Of a stretch of 64,000 nucleotides of DNA, positions 53,782 to 63,900 are shown piece after piece. A program made the translations under genes and the position numbers. The DNA comes from Neotamlana laminarinivorans (GTDB lineage: Bacteria > Bacteroidota > Bacteroidia > Flavobacteriales > Flavobacteriaceae): NCBI RefSeq assembly GCF_020523925.1, contig NZ_JAJAPW010000005.1, positions 156,217 through 220,216 of the forward strand, given 5' to 3'. Each line of letters opens with the position of its first letter. Position 1 is the stretch's first letter. The notes beneath the pieces are model-generated. The model saw only the letters and a list, made by a program, of their open reading frames with translations. It did no database searches and was not told the DNA's origin.

Positions 53782-55539
53782 TTAAGGTTTAGGAGATTCG
53801 CTTAACTGTTTTAAATATAAATCTTTATAATAACCATTTACATTTATTAAGCTTTCGTGTGTGCCTTCTTGTACTATTTTACCATTATCTAAAACAATAA
53901 TTTTGTCTGCATTTTTTGCTGAAGATACTCTGTGACTTACAATTATAGATGTTTTGCCTTTTGAAATTTGACTTAAATTTTTAAGTATTTTTTCTTCAGT
54001 CTCTGTATCTACAGCAGATAAACAATCGTCGAATAACAAAATTTTAGGCGATTTAATTATTGCTCTTGCAATTGAGACTCGTTGTTTTTGCCCCCCTGAA
54101 AGTGTAATACCGCGCTCGCCTAATACAGTATTGTAACCGTTTTTAAATTTAATTATGTTTTTGTGCACATGTGCATTTTTGGCTGCTTGAATAACATCAT
54201 TTTCGGTAGCATCAATTTTTCCAAAACTAATATTGTTTTTTATACTGTCTGAAAATAAAAAAGCATCCTGTGGAACATAGCCAATATTGTCTCTTAAACT
54301 ATATAAATTAAGTTCGTTTAGCTTTTTGTTATTTATGGTAATTTCACCTTCATTTACATCATATAGGCGACCAATTAAGTCTAAAATAGTAGATTTTCCT
54401 GAACCAGTTTTTCCTAGAATAGATAGGGTTTCTCCTTGTTTAACTGTAAAACTTACATTTTTTATAGCCTGAATGTTGGTGTCGTTGTAAGTAAACGATA
54501 CATTGTTAAAAGTGATATCACCATCAATTTTGGTTTCTGTTTCCGATTGATTTTTTATTTCAGGTTCTATGTTTAAAAACTCGTTAATACGTTTTTGAGA
54601 AGCTTCAGCTTGCTGTACAATAGAAGTTACCCAGCCAACAGTTGCAACTGGCCAAGTAAGTAAGTTAACATACATTAAAAATTCTGCAATAGTACCAATA
54701 CTTTTAATTTCACCATTAATATATTGCATGCCGCCAATGTAAATTACTAATAAATTACTGCTGCCAATTAGTAAAATCATCATAGGGAAAAACCAAGCTT
54801 GCATTTTAGCTAAGCTTATTTGTTTGTCTTTACTTTCTAATGCTAAATCTTTAAAGTTTTTAGAGGTTTGAGTTTCTATGCCATAGGCTTTTATTACAGA
54901 AATTCCACTAAATGATTCTTGTGTAAAAGTTGATAATTTGGATAAATACTCCTGTACTACAGTACTTCTATTATGTATTTCTTTACTTAATTTATAAATA
55001 ATTATAGATAAAACAGGCAAAGGAAATAAAGTGTATAATGTAAGTTTAGGAGAGGCATTATACATATAAAACACAACCATTACTATTAAAGTTAGGGTGT
55101 TAATACTATACATAATAGCAGGGCCAGCATACATGCGTACTCTAGAAACATCTTCGGTAATACGATTCATTAAATCGCCAGTACGATTTTGTTTGTAAAA
55201 GCTTAAAGAAAGTTTTTGATAGTGATTGTAAATTTCATTTTTTAAATCATATTCAATATATCTCGATACATTAATTATGGTTTGGCGCATAAAAAAAGTT
55301 AGTATTGCTCCAATTAAGGCTGCCCCAATTATATATAGAATAGCTTCAATTAATTCGTTTTTAAAAACAGTTTTAGTAATATCGCCAGCAAAATAAGTTT
55401 CAATTATTGTAAATATTTCCTTTATATAACGAGGTGTATAAAGTAAAAATAAGCGTGCAATAATGGTAATAATTATACCAATAATTAAATGGTTATGGTA
55501 TTTATAAAAGTATTTATTTAAATGCAGTAATGCTTTCAT
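53782..55539 (-). CDS. MsbA-like ABC exporter (fused permease and ATPase)
   Basis: A 585-residue half-transporter. Six helices span about residues 15-310 in the type IV exporter fold; the ATPase domain follows with Walker A GKTGSGKST, signature LSGGQKQR, Walker B ILLFDDCLSAVDTET and switch VSHRVSS. The aspartate pair DD in place of DE in Walker B is worth noting. The family exports lipids, drugs or peptides as homo- or heterodimers; the substrate cannot be read here. It is transcribed away from nusB. Confidence 0.9.
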   Translation of the reverse strand: MKALLHLNKYFYKYHNHLIIGIIITIIARLFLLYTPRYIKEIFTIIETYFAGDITKTVFKNELIEAILYIIGAALIGAILTFFMRQTIINVSRYIEYDLKNEIYNHYQKLSLSFYKQNRTGDLMNRITEDVSRVRMYAGPAIMYSINTLTLIVMVVFYMYNASPKLTLYTLFPLPVLSIIIYKLSKEIHNRSTVVQEYLSKLSTFTQESFSGISVIKAYGIETQTSKNFKDLALESKDKQISLAKMQAWFFPMMILLIGSSNLLVIYIGGMQYINGEIKSIGTIAEFLMYVNLLTWPVATVGWVTSIVQQAEASQKRINEFLNIEPEIKNQSETETKIDGDITFNNVSFTYNDTNIQAIKNVSFTVKQGETLSILGKTGSGKSTILDLIGRLYDVNEGEITINNKKLNELNLYSLRDNIGYVPQDAFLFSDSIKNNISFGKIDATENDVIQAAKNAHVHKNIIKFKNGYNTVLGERGITLSGGQKQRVSIARAIIKSPKILLFDDCLSAVDTETEEKILKNLSQISKGKTSIIVSHRVSSAKNADKIIVLDNGKIVQEGTHESLINVNGYYKDLYLKQLSESPKP

Positions 55540-55560
55540 GAAATTTTAAAAGTAGAAGAG

Positions 55561-55568
55561 CAAATATA
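55561..55568 (-). promoter_or_regulatory. -7 promoter element for the MsbA-like gene
   Basis: On the - strand the bases read TATATTTG, an exact match to TAnnTTTG, 21 bases before the ATG. No clear -33 TTG was found at the right distance. Confidence 0.45.
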
Positions 55569-55681
55569 ACCTATTAATGATAATTATTTAGATTTACGGT
55601 GTAATTCAATTGTTAAACATAGCTTAAAAAAAATGTTATAATAAATTAATATTTATCCTACTGTTATATTAATTATAGTAT

Positions 55682-55689
55682 TATTTTTG
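55682..55689 (+). promoter_or_regulatory. -7 promoter element for nusB
   Basis: TATTTTTG matches TAnnTTTG exactly and lies 49 bases before the nusB ATG. The -33 box is not evident. Confidence 0.5.
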
Positions 55690-55738
55690 CGGCGTAAAAA
55701 TTTTCAAAAAAAATATTTTTTAAAAGTTCTTTGTAAAT

Positions 55739-56683
55739 ATGCTTAATAGAAGACACATTAGAATAAAAGTCATGCAAAGCCTTTATGCATTTAAAGGAAA
55801 TGAAAGTGATGATTTTAGTAAAGACCAAAAATTCTTGCTATTTAGCATAGAACATATTCAAGATTTATATCTTTTATTACTCTCGCTATTAATAGAAGTT
55901 CAAAAAAGAGCCGCCAGCGATTTAGTTAAAAAACAACAGAAACATCTTGCAACAAAAGAGGATAAAGATCCCAATCGAAAATTTGTAAATAATCAATTAC
56001 TTAGTCTTTTATGTGAAAATGAAGAGTTAAGAGAAGCTATTGAAGGCAGAAAGATTAATAATTGGGAACTGGATAGCGAATACGTTGATGTAATTTTTAA
56101 AGGAATAACTTCTAGTAATTTGTATAACGATTACATGAAAACCAGAACTTCCGATTTCAAAGAAGATAAAGATTTTGTTATAGATGTTTTTAAAGAAATA
56201 GTAGCACCAAACGAAAAACTTTACGATTACCTTGAAGATAAAAACATTACTTGGTTAGACGATTTACCAATTGTAAATACAGCAATATTAAAATTGTTTA
56301 GAAAGGTAAAAGCTGCCAGCAGTAATACAAATTTTACGCCCAAATTATATAAAGATATTGAAGATAAACAATTTGCTATAGATTTGTTTAGAAAAACACT
56401 TTTAAACCGTACGGCATTAAATAAACAAATTGAAGGTAAAACAAAAAATTGGGATGCAGACCGCATAGCAAATGTAGATTACGTGTTATTACAAATGGCA
56501 ATTTGCGAATTGTTAAACTTTCCATCAATTCCAGTAAAAGTTACTATTAACGAATATTTAGAAATCTCAAAGGAGTACAGTACACCAAAAAGTAGTATTT
56601 TTATTAACGGTATTTTAGATAAGCTAGTAAAAGAATATCAAGCTGAAAACAAATTAAACAAAGTAGGAAGAGGTTTAATATAA
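55739..56683 (+). CDS. nusB: Transcription antitermination protein NusB, long Bacteroidota form
   Basis: A 314-residue protein, more than twice the length of E. coli NusB. RRHIRIKVMQSLYAF is the NusB N-terminus; the conserved NusB core is in the second half: VNTAILKLFRK, NWDADRIANVDYVLLQMAICEL and PVKVTINEYLEISKEYST, ending FINGILDKL. The extra 150 residues between are lysine-rich and characteristic of this phylum. NusB with NusE binds boxA in rRNA antitermination. Followed 87 bases later by a DUF1573 lipoprotein gene. Confidence 0.93.
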   Translation: MLNRRHIRIKVMQSLYAFKGNESDDFSKDQKFLLFSIEHIQDLYLLLLSLLIEVQKRAASDLVKKQQKHLATKEDKDPNRKFVNNQLLSLLCENEELREAIEGRKINNWELDSEYVDVIFKGITSSNLYNDYMKTRTSDFKEDKDFVIDVFKEIVAPNEKLYDYLEDKNITWLDDLPIVNTAILKLFRKVKAASSNTNFTPKLYKDIEDKQFAIDLFRKTLLNRTALNKQIEGKTKNWDADRIANVDYVLLQMAICELLNFPSIPVKVTINEYLEISKEYSTPKSSIFINGILDKLVKEYQAENKLNKVGRGLI

Positions 56684-56770
56684 CATGTGTTAAGAACCTT
56701 TAAAAAGTTTTTAATAGAATAAAATATTACTACTTTTACCCTTTAATATCCAATAAATTTAAATTTTATT

Positions 56771-57247
56771 ATGAAAAAACTCATATTAAGCTTAACTGCG
56801 TTAACATTAGCTTTTACTTCATGTAAAGACGATGCAACAAAAAAAATTGATCAAAGCAATATTACAGCAGCTGCAGAAAGAGATGCAGTAGCATCAAAAT
56901 TTCCAGTAATTAAATTTGAAAAAACAGAACACGATTTTGGTGAAATAGAATCTAGAACACCTGTTGAAACTGTTTTTAATTATACTAATACCGGAGATGC
57001 ACCTTTGGTAATTACAGATATTAAAAGTAGTTGTGGTTGTACAGTACCGCAAGATTGGAGTAGAGAACCTCTTGCTCCAGGCGAAGCAGGAAAATTTACT
57101 GTAAAGTTTAATGGTAGTGGTACTAATAAGGTAACAAAAACCATTACAGTAACTGCAAACACAGAAAAAGGTAAAGAAACTGTAAAAATAACAGCTTTTG
57201 TAAAGCCAGATCCAAATAAAACAACTAACGCTCCGGCAGCACACTAA
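56771..57247 (+). CDS. DUF1573 lipoprotein
   Basis: A 158-residue protein with a lipoprotein signal: hydrophobic stretch then AFTSC, with lipidated Cys at 18. The mature part has KFEKTEHDFGEIESRTPVE, FNYTNTGDAPLVI and SSCGCTVPQDW, the DUF1573 signature; this is an Ig-like fold of about 100 residues common in Bacteroidota. Function is unknown. It is 10 bases before yajC, so both may be co-expressed. Confidence 0.9.
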   Translation: MKKLILSLTALTLAFTSCKDDATKKIDQSNITAAAERDAVASKFPVIKFEKTEHDFGEIESRTPVETVFNYTNTGDAPLVITDIKSSCGCTVPQDWSREPLAPGEAGKFTVKFNGSGTNKVTKTITVTANTEKGKETVKITAFVKPDPNKTTNAPAAH

Positions 57248-57257
57248 ATATTTAATA

Positions 57258-57554
57258 ATGGAAGGTTTAAGTAGTTTATTACCATTTGCTTTAATGTTTG
57301 TTGTAGTTTATTTTTTTATGATAGCTCCACAAATGAAACGTGCAAAAAAAGAAAAAAAGTTTGCTGCAGAATTAAAGCGTGGCGATAAGATAATTACTAA
57401 AAGTGGTTTACATGGTAAAATAGCAGAGTTAAACGACAAAGATAACTCTTGTGTAATTGAAACCTTAGCTGGTAAATTAAAATTTGATAGATCTGCTATC
57501 TCTATGGAAATGAGTGAAAAACTCAATACACCACCAGTTACCGATAAAAAGTAA
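57258..57554 (+). CDS. yajC: Preprotein translocase subunit YajC
   Basis: A 98-residue protein: one N-terminal helix (LLPFALMFVVVYFFMIAP, residues 7-24), then PQMKRAKKEKKF, LKRGDKIITKSGLHGKIAEL and CVIETLAGKLKFDRSAI, the YajC family pattern. YajC associates with SecDF and SecYEG. Complete, followed by a strong terminator. Confidence 0.93.
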   Translation: MEGLSSLLPFALMFVVVYFFMIAPQMKRAKKEKKFAAELKRGDKIITKSGLHGKIAELNDKDNSCVIETLAGKLKFDRSAISMEMSEKLNTPPVTDKK

Positions 57555-57568
57555 ATAAATTATATACA

Positions 57569-57602
57569 TAAAAAAGCCTCCTAATTTAAGGAGGCTTTTT
57601 TT
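57569..57602 (+). terminator. Rho-independent terminator after yajC
   Basis: GCCTCCT at 57,576-57,582 pairs with AGGAGGC at 57,589-57,595 around a short AT loop, with A and T runs on either side. Confidence 0.9.
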
Positions 57603-57967
57603 ATGCGTATAATTCAATAGTATTTATATTGTATCTTCAATTCTACATAATTTAGCCTAAAAACACATTGATGTTGTAGAGTTAAATAAATGTTAAAAAC
57701 CGCTTATCTATACATTTTTGTCGTTCAACTACACTTTAATAGTTTCTACAAGTAAAGGAATAATAAAAAATTAAGTTCTGTTTAGTTTTGTTGTTGATGT
57801 TTAAAATTCAATTTTTTTTTGTGACTTATTAAAAAATATAGTTTCTAATTCAATAAGATTTTTTAAACAATCTGTTTTTTTTAAAATTTAATAGATAAGT
57901 AAATTTATTTTAGATGTAAAATATTACATTTATAATAATTTTTTCTTTCAATTTAATTATTGGCAAT
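57603..57967. other. Gene-free intergenic region upstream of the giant adhesin gene
   Basis: A 365-base AT-rich stretch without a credible ORF or RNA gene. TACATTTA at 57,925-57,932, 36 bases before the ATG, resembles a -7 element with A in place of G; no matching -33 was found. Long leader-type upstream regions are not rare before large surface-protein genes, but no defined regulatory structure was seen. Confidence 0.6.
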
Positions 57968-60900
57968 ATGAATAAAACAATTACTCTAATTAAGACTTTA
58001 TCTGCATTCAAATTAAAAAGATTTGAAACAAACCTTAGGGGATTTTTTTTAACTTCAAGTTTCAGAATTTTTTTATTATTTATTTTGCTGGCTTTCTTGC
58101 CACAAATATCGCTAGCTCAAGATACCGATGGTGATAATGTAGCAGATTCTATAGATTTAGATGATGACAATGATGGTATATTAGATACAGATGAAGGATA
58201 TTCAGCAACAGTAACAAATTATCTAGCAAACCCTAGTTTCGAAAGTAATAATCCTAATATAGGAAATCAACGTGGTGGCTCTTATTTAGGGCCAGGAACT
58301 GGAAATGTAGGTATTGCTGTGGATAATTGGGATCTCGTTTGGGGTACCGGAGATTTATATGATAACGCAACTAGAAGTGATTTTGCAGCATCAGATGGGA
58401 GTTATTATGTTGGTTTTCATTCCGGCGATGGAAACAATGATACATCTTACAATCAAGATAGTGCAAACACTAGAGAAGTTTTAATACATAATCTAGCAAA
58501 TCCTTTGCAAGCCGGTGTTCAGTATACGCTTTCTTTCGATTTAGCAGCTTACGATTTTGATAACAATTTAAATAACACTCCACCAGTTGAGATTGAGTTT
58601 TATACAATTAATGACGATATAGCGACGGAAGGTGACCATGATAGTGATGGAACACCGAATTATTCCGATATTGATTATATTGACTTAACCGATCTTTATC
58701 AAGATGGAAATATAGAAGGTGATTTAGCTACCGGAAACCCAGGGCTTATTTATCAAGCTAAAATGGGGTCTGCTGGTCTTTACGATGTTGTAGGTTGGAG
58801 TTCAGCAACTTTTACTTTTACGCCATCTTCTAACATAGACAGAATTTTATTAACACCTACTTCTGGTTCTCATGAAGGGGTTTTAATCGATAATTTTACT
58901 TTAGTAGCTACAGGTGCTACTTTTACTTCAATAGACACAGATGATGACGGAACTCCAGATCATTTAGATATAGATAGTGATGGCGATGGTTGTTACGATG
59001 CAGATGAAGCCTACGGGGTTTCAGGTACAGATAGTAATAGCGACGGAACCTATGGAGGAGTAATAACTAGTGCAGATGTTGATGCTAATGGTTTAGTAAC
59101 AGCCGCAGGTGTTAGTGGAAATACTTACAATACATCTCCAGCAACATTAACAAACCCTCCAGGAGACGCTTTTCAAATTGCAACTACAGCAGTAGTAGAC
59201 GCTACTGCTTTACAAAATCAATCTGTTTTTCAGGGTAATAGCACAACATTTACCATAACAAGTAGCTCTGCTACAAGTACTGAAACATTTGCCTCAGGAT
59301 CTCCCAATTATTCTTCGGGTCAAACCGATGTAACGAGTGCTTTAATTTATCAATGGCAAGAAGATGGTATAGGTTTAAGTAATGCAGGTGTTTACAGTGG
59401 CGTAAATACAGATGAATTAAATATATCAGATGTAACAGGTTTAGATGGTAAAGTTTATACATTAGTAGTAACACATCCAGATAATGTTTGTATCAGTGTT
59501 CAAAACAGCGCCACATTGTCAGTTACACCAGATAATGATGGAGACGGAATTGAAGATAGTGTTGATACAGATGATGATAACGATGGAAACCCAGATGTGT
59601 CAGATTCCAATCCTTTTATGCCAACAGCTGTAGATGAAAGTGTAGTTGCTATATTAAATGTAGCAACAAGCATAAACATATTAAATAATGATGATTTTTT
59701 ACCCAATAACGATTTAACCAACGAAGGTACAACAGTAATTACTCAAATTGGCGGTACAGCAGGAGGAACAATTGTTATAGATAATTTAACAGGTGAATTA
59801 GCTTATACACCTTTAGCAACCGAGGCAGGATCTGTAGTTACAGTAATCTATAATGTATGTAATACAGATCCAAACCCAGATGTTTGTGATACGGCAACTG
59901 TAAACATTACCGTTACAGATGGTACAACAGATTCAGATAATGATGGTGTTTTAGATGTTTCAGATATATGCCCTGGGTATGATGATACAGCCGATAATGA
60001 CTCTGATGGTGTTCCAGATGGATGTGATTTAGACGATGATAATGATGGTATTTTAGATGTAAACGAAATGCTTTGTTCTCCTGGGTTTGTAGACTTAGAC
60101 CAAACATTTTCAAATACCGATACCGGAACAAACGGAGGTACGGCCACCGCAAGCTTAACAGGACTTTACCCTTCAAATGTTGTTAGCGTAGATGCAACTT
60201 ATGAGATTCAAGGAGGAGCTAATTGGAATTCTGGAGTGCAAAGTATAACAGGAACAACAGGAATATCAGGAGCATATGTAAATACTCAACCAGAAAATAC
60301 AGATTTCCCAAATGGAGATGTAGCTGTCTATACTTATGCATTTTCAGAGCCTGTTTATAATGTCGAGTTTAAATTTGGAGGACTTGACAACGATGACCGA
60401 GCAGATTTTTCTGCATCAGGCCCTTCAGGAAGCACGCCGGCAGTTTTATCTGATATAAATATTGGAACAACAAACCTAACAATAAATGGGCAAAGTGCAA
60501 TAAGTACAGCAGGAAGTTCTAATGCTCCAGGTAATGCAATTCAAGTTCAAATACAAGGGCCAGTAGAAGAAATTGTAATTACTGTTGGTAAAGAAGATGG
60601 GAACTCCGGAAATGTAACTATGCAATTTTACGAACTACAATATTGCGTTATTTCAGATACAGACGGAGATACAATTCCTGATTATTTAGATACAGATAGT
60701 GATAACGATGGTTGTTATGATGCATTAGAAGGAGGCGATAACATACCAGTAGGCTCTGTAGATGGTAGTGGTATGTTAACAGGAACAGTTAATGGTACAT
60801 CAGGAGTACCAAATGATGTTGATGTAAATAACGGACAATCTGTTGGAACATCGGCAGATAACACACAATATGACAGTTTTGGCCAATGCGACCAAGATAA

Positions 60901-63900
60901 TGATGGTGTTTTAGATGCTAACGATGTTTGTAATGGCTCTGACGATTCTGCCGATAACGATGCAGACGGTGTTCCTGATGGATGTGACTTAGATGATGAT
61001 AACGATGGTATTTTAGATACAAATGAAAAAGATTGCGACCGTTTACGATATGGATTAGCTGTCGATGATACGGCGCCTTCTGGAACTACATTTACAGATT
61101 CAAGTTACAATGTATCTGTAACACCAACTTTTACAGATACATTTAGTATAAACAATGTACACGCGGTTTCCGATTCTGATGCGTTTGAGGTTTCAAATAC
61201 ATATAACACATTCAACGAATATACTACATGGGATATAGCTGTCTCTCCTGCCAATCAAGATTTATATTTAATCTTTACAGATTTCGATCAAAATAACGCA
61301 GCGGACATAGGAGAAACAATTACAGTTAGTTTTTATAACGGAGCTACTCTTGTAAATTATAATGTAAGAGAAATGGGGGGAAATATCCAACGTTCTTTAA
61401 ATACATTCTCTGCTTTTCAAAATGGAAATAATTCAACAACTTCTCCAACAGGAAACATTGACCCAGCCGATAATAGGCTTATTATTGATATCCCAAATTT
61501 TATAGATAGAATTGTTGTAGAAGTAACAATTACCTCTTATGGAGCTGCGTCGCCATCTAGCGGAAATGCAAATACTAATTTTCGAATTGGATCGTGTTTT
61601 AGAGATACAGATGGAGATAATTTACAAGATTATTTAGACGCAGACAGCGATAACGATGGTTGTTATGATGCATTAGAAGGAGGCGATAACATACCAGTAG
61701 GCTCTGTTGATGGTAGTGGTATGTTAACAGGAACAGTTGATGGTACAACAGGAGTACCAAACGATGTTGATGTAAATAATGGGCAATCTGCTGGAACATC
61801 GGCAGATAACACACAATACGATAGTTTTGGGCAATGCGATCAAGATAATGATGGTGTTTTAGATGCTAATGATGTTTGTAACGGTTTTGATGATACTGCC
61901 GATAATGATTCAGATGGTGTTCCAGACGGATGTGATTTAGACGATGACAACGATGGTATTTTAGATACAGAAGAAAATTTATCTTGTTTAACAACAAATG
62001 GTTTTGCAGTTAAACATTGGTCTCTATATAGTTACAGTGAAACTGCAGAAAATCCTTGGGTTGCTGCTTCAGGAGGGTCAGTAGGGCCAGATTGGAGAGT
62101 AGAAATAACAGAACCTTATGGAGGGTTTAATAATGTTGTTTTACAGCCAGATTATGCACCTGATGATGATTTTGTAGTTACAAATTTATCAACTCAAGTA
62201 AATTCTACAGATGGGGGTACGGTTTTAAGTTTCGATCAAGGCTTAAGTGTAGATGATGAATCCTCAGATCCAGATTATAGATCTGTTAGTACATCATACC
62301 CTACAGGAAACTATATTATAACAGAGGCATTAATTAAGGTGCCTTCAACAACAGGTCCAAGTTCCTTACCGCAACTTAGGGTTTTAGGTAGTCGTTTCAC
62401 GCTTCAACAGCTTTATGTAGCTCATGATGGTTCAAATAATCCAACTTTAAATGCATCAGATTACAGATTTGTAGGTCAAGCTGTAGGGAATGGAACAGCA
62501 ACACCTATTTTTATTCCTTCATCAACAAATAGTTACATTAAAGTTTTATTAACCAACCAGGACGGTCGAGCAATGTCAGGAACTATATTGCAATGGAGTT
62601 TAGATGGAGGAAGTAGTTGGCAGGATGTTCCTTTTGCTAATTCATACCCTCCAAATGTAATTTGCGATACCGATGGAGATACAATTCCAGATCAATTTGA
62701 TACGGATAGCGATAACGATGGATGTTACGATGCATTAGAAGGGGGCGATAATATTCTAGTAGGCTCTGTTGATGGTAGTGGTATGTTAACAGGAACAGTT
62801 AATGGTACAACAGGAGTACCAAACGATGTTGATGTAAATAATGGGCAATCTGTTGGAACATCGGCAGATAACTCACAATATGATAGTTTTGGCCAATGCG
62901 ACCAAGATAATGATGGTATTTTAGATGCTAATGATATCTGTAACGGTTTCGATGATTCAGCTGATATCGATTCAGATGGTGTTCCTGATGGGTGTGATTT
63001 AGATAATGATAATGATGGAATTTTAGATACCGATGAAGGTGCCTCAACTTCAGTTTCAGAAGAATTTGAAGCAGCACCTGCTTCTGGGGCATGGACATAT
63101 GGAACGAATTCAAATGGAGATAATCAGGGAGATGTTAATCATTCTACAGATGCCGTAACAAATCAAGGATGTGATTTTTCATCAATTCCATCAGGACCAG
63201 ACGGTGAGTATATTTTAGTAACAGATCCTGCTGGTGGCCCAACATATTTTAATGGTGATGCCTCTTCTTTTTCTTCTGCAGATTTGTTAAATGGTTCATT
63301 GTCTTATTATTGGATAAATGGAACTTATGATGGCTCTGGAGCTCAAGATGGTACTCAAAATATACAACAAGTTGTTTTACAGGGAAGTACTTTAAGTGTA
63401 AGACACACTTTTGATGCAACAGGCATTTACAATGCAGGTTGGCAATTAATTCAAATAGACTTAGATGCCTCTTCTTGGGTAAATAATAGTGATGGAAGCG
63501 CGATTACAGATACAGATTTAGAAAATGTTTTATCTACATTAACTAATATAATTATAGAAGTTGAAACAGGCGGTGGTAGTCAAGTACCTCCTTCAACTTG
63601 TGCAGCAGGAGAATATATGGGAATTGACGGGGTAACTTTTTCAACTCCATCTCTAGATACAGATGGAGATAATACACCAGATTATTTAGATAATGATAGT
63701 GATGGCGACGGTTGTCCAGATGCTGTTGAAGGAACTGAGAATATAATGTCTTCAGATGTAGATACAAACGGAAGAGTTACAGGAGGTGTAAACGGAAGCG
63801 GTATACCTACTGCAGTAGATAGTGGTTTAGGTCAAGGTGTTGGTAGTTCTACAGATGCTAGTGTTTCTGCATGTGTACCAACAACAGTAGACGATACGGC

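Noticed and set aside
60656..63031. CRISPR-like regular repeats
   Set aside because: The repeats are 366 bases, protein-coding in a single frame and separated by coding modules of different length; there is no short repeat-spacer pattern.
59271..63767. Several - strand ORFs in the adhesin region, rich in His, Leu and Tyr
   Set aside because: They are reverse readings of the Asp-rich repeats (GAT/GAC read backwards); they recur wherever the repeat occurs and have no protein-like features.
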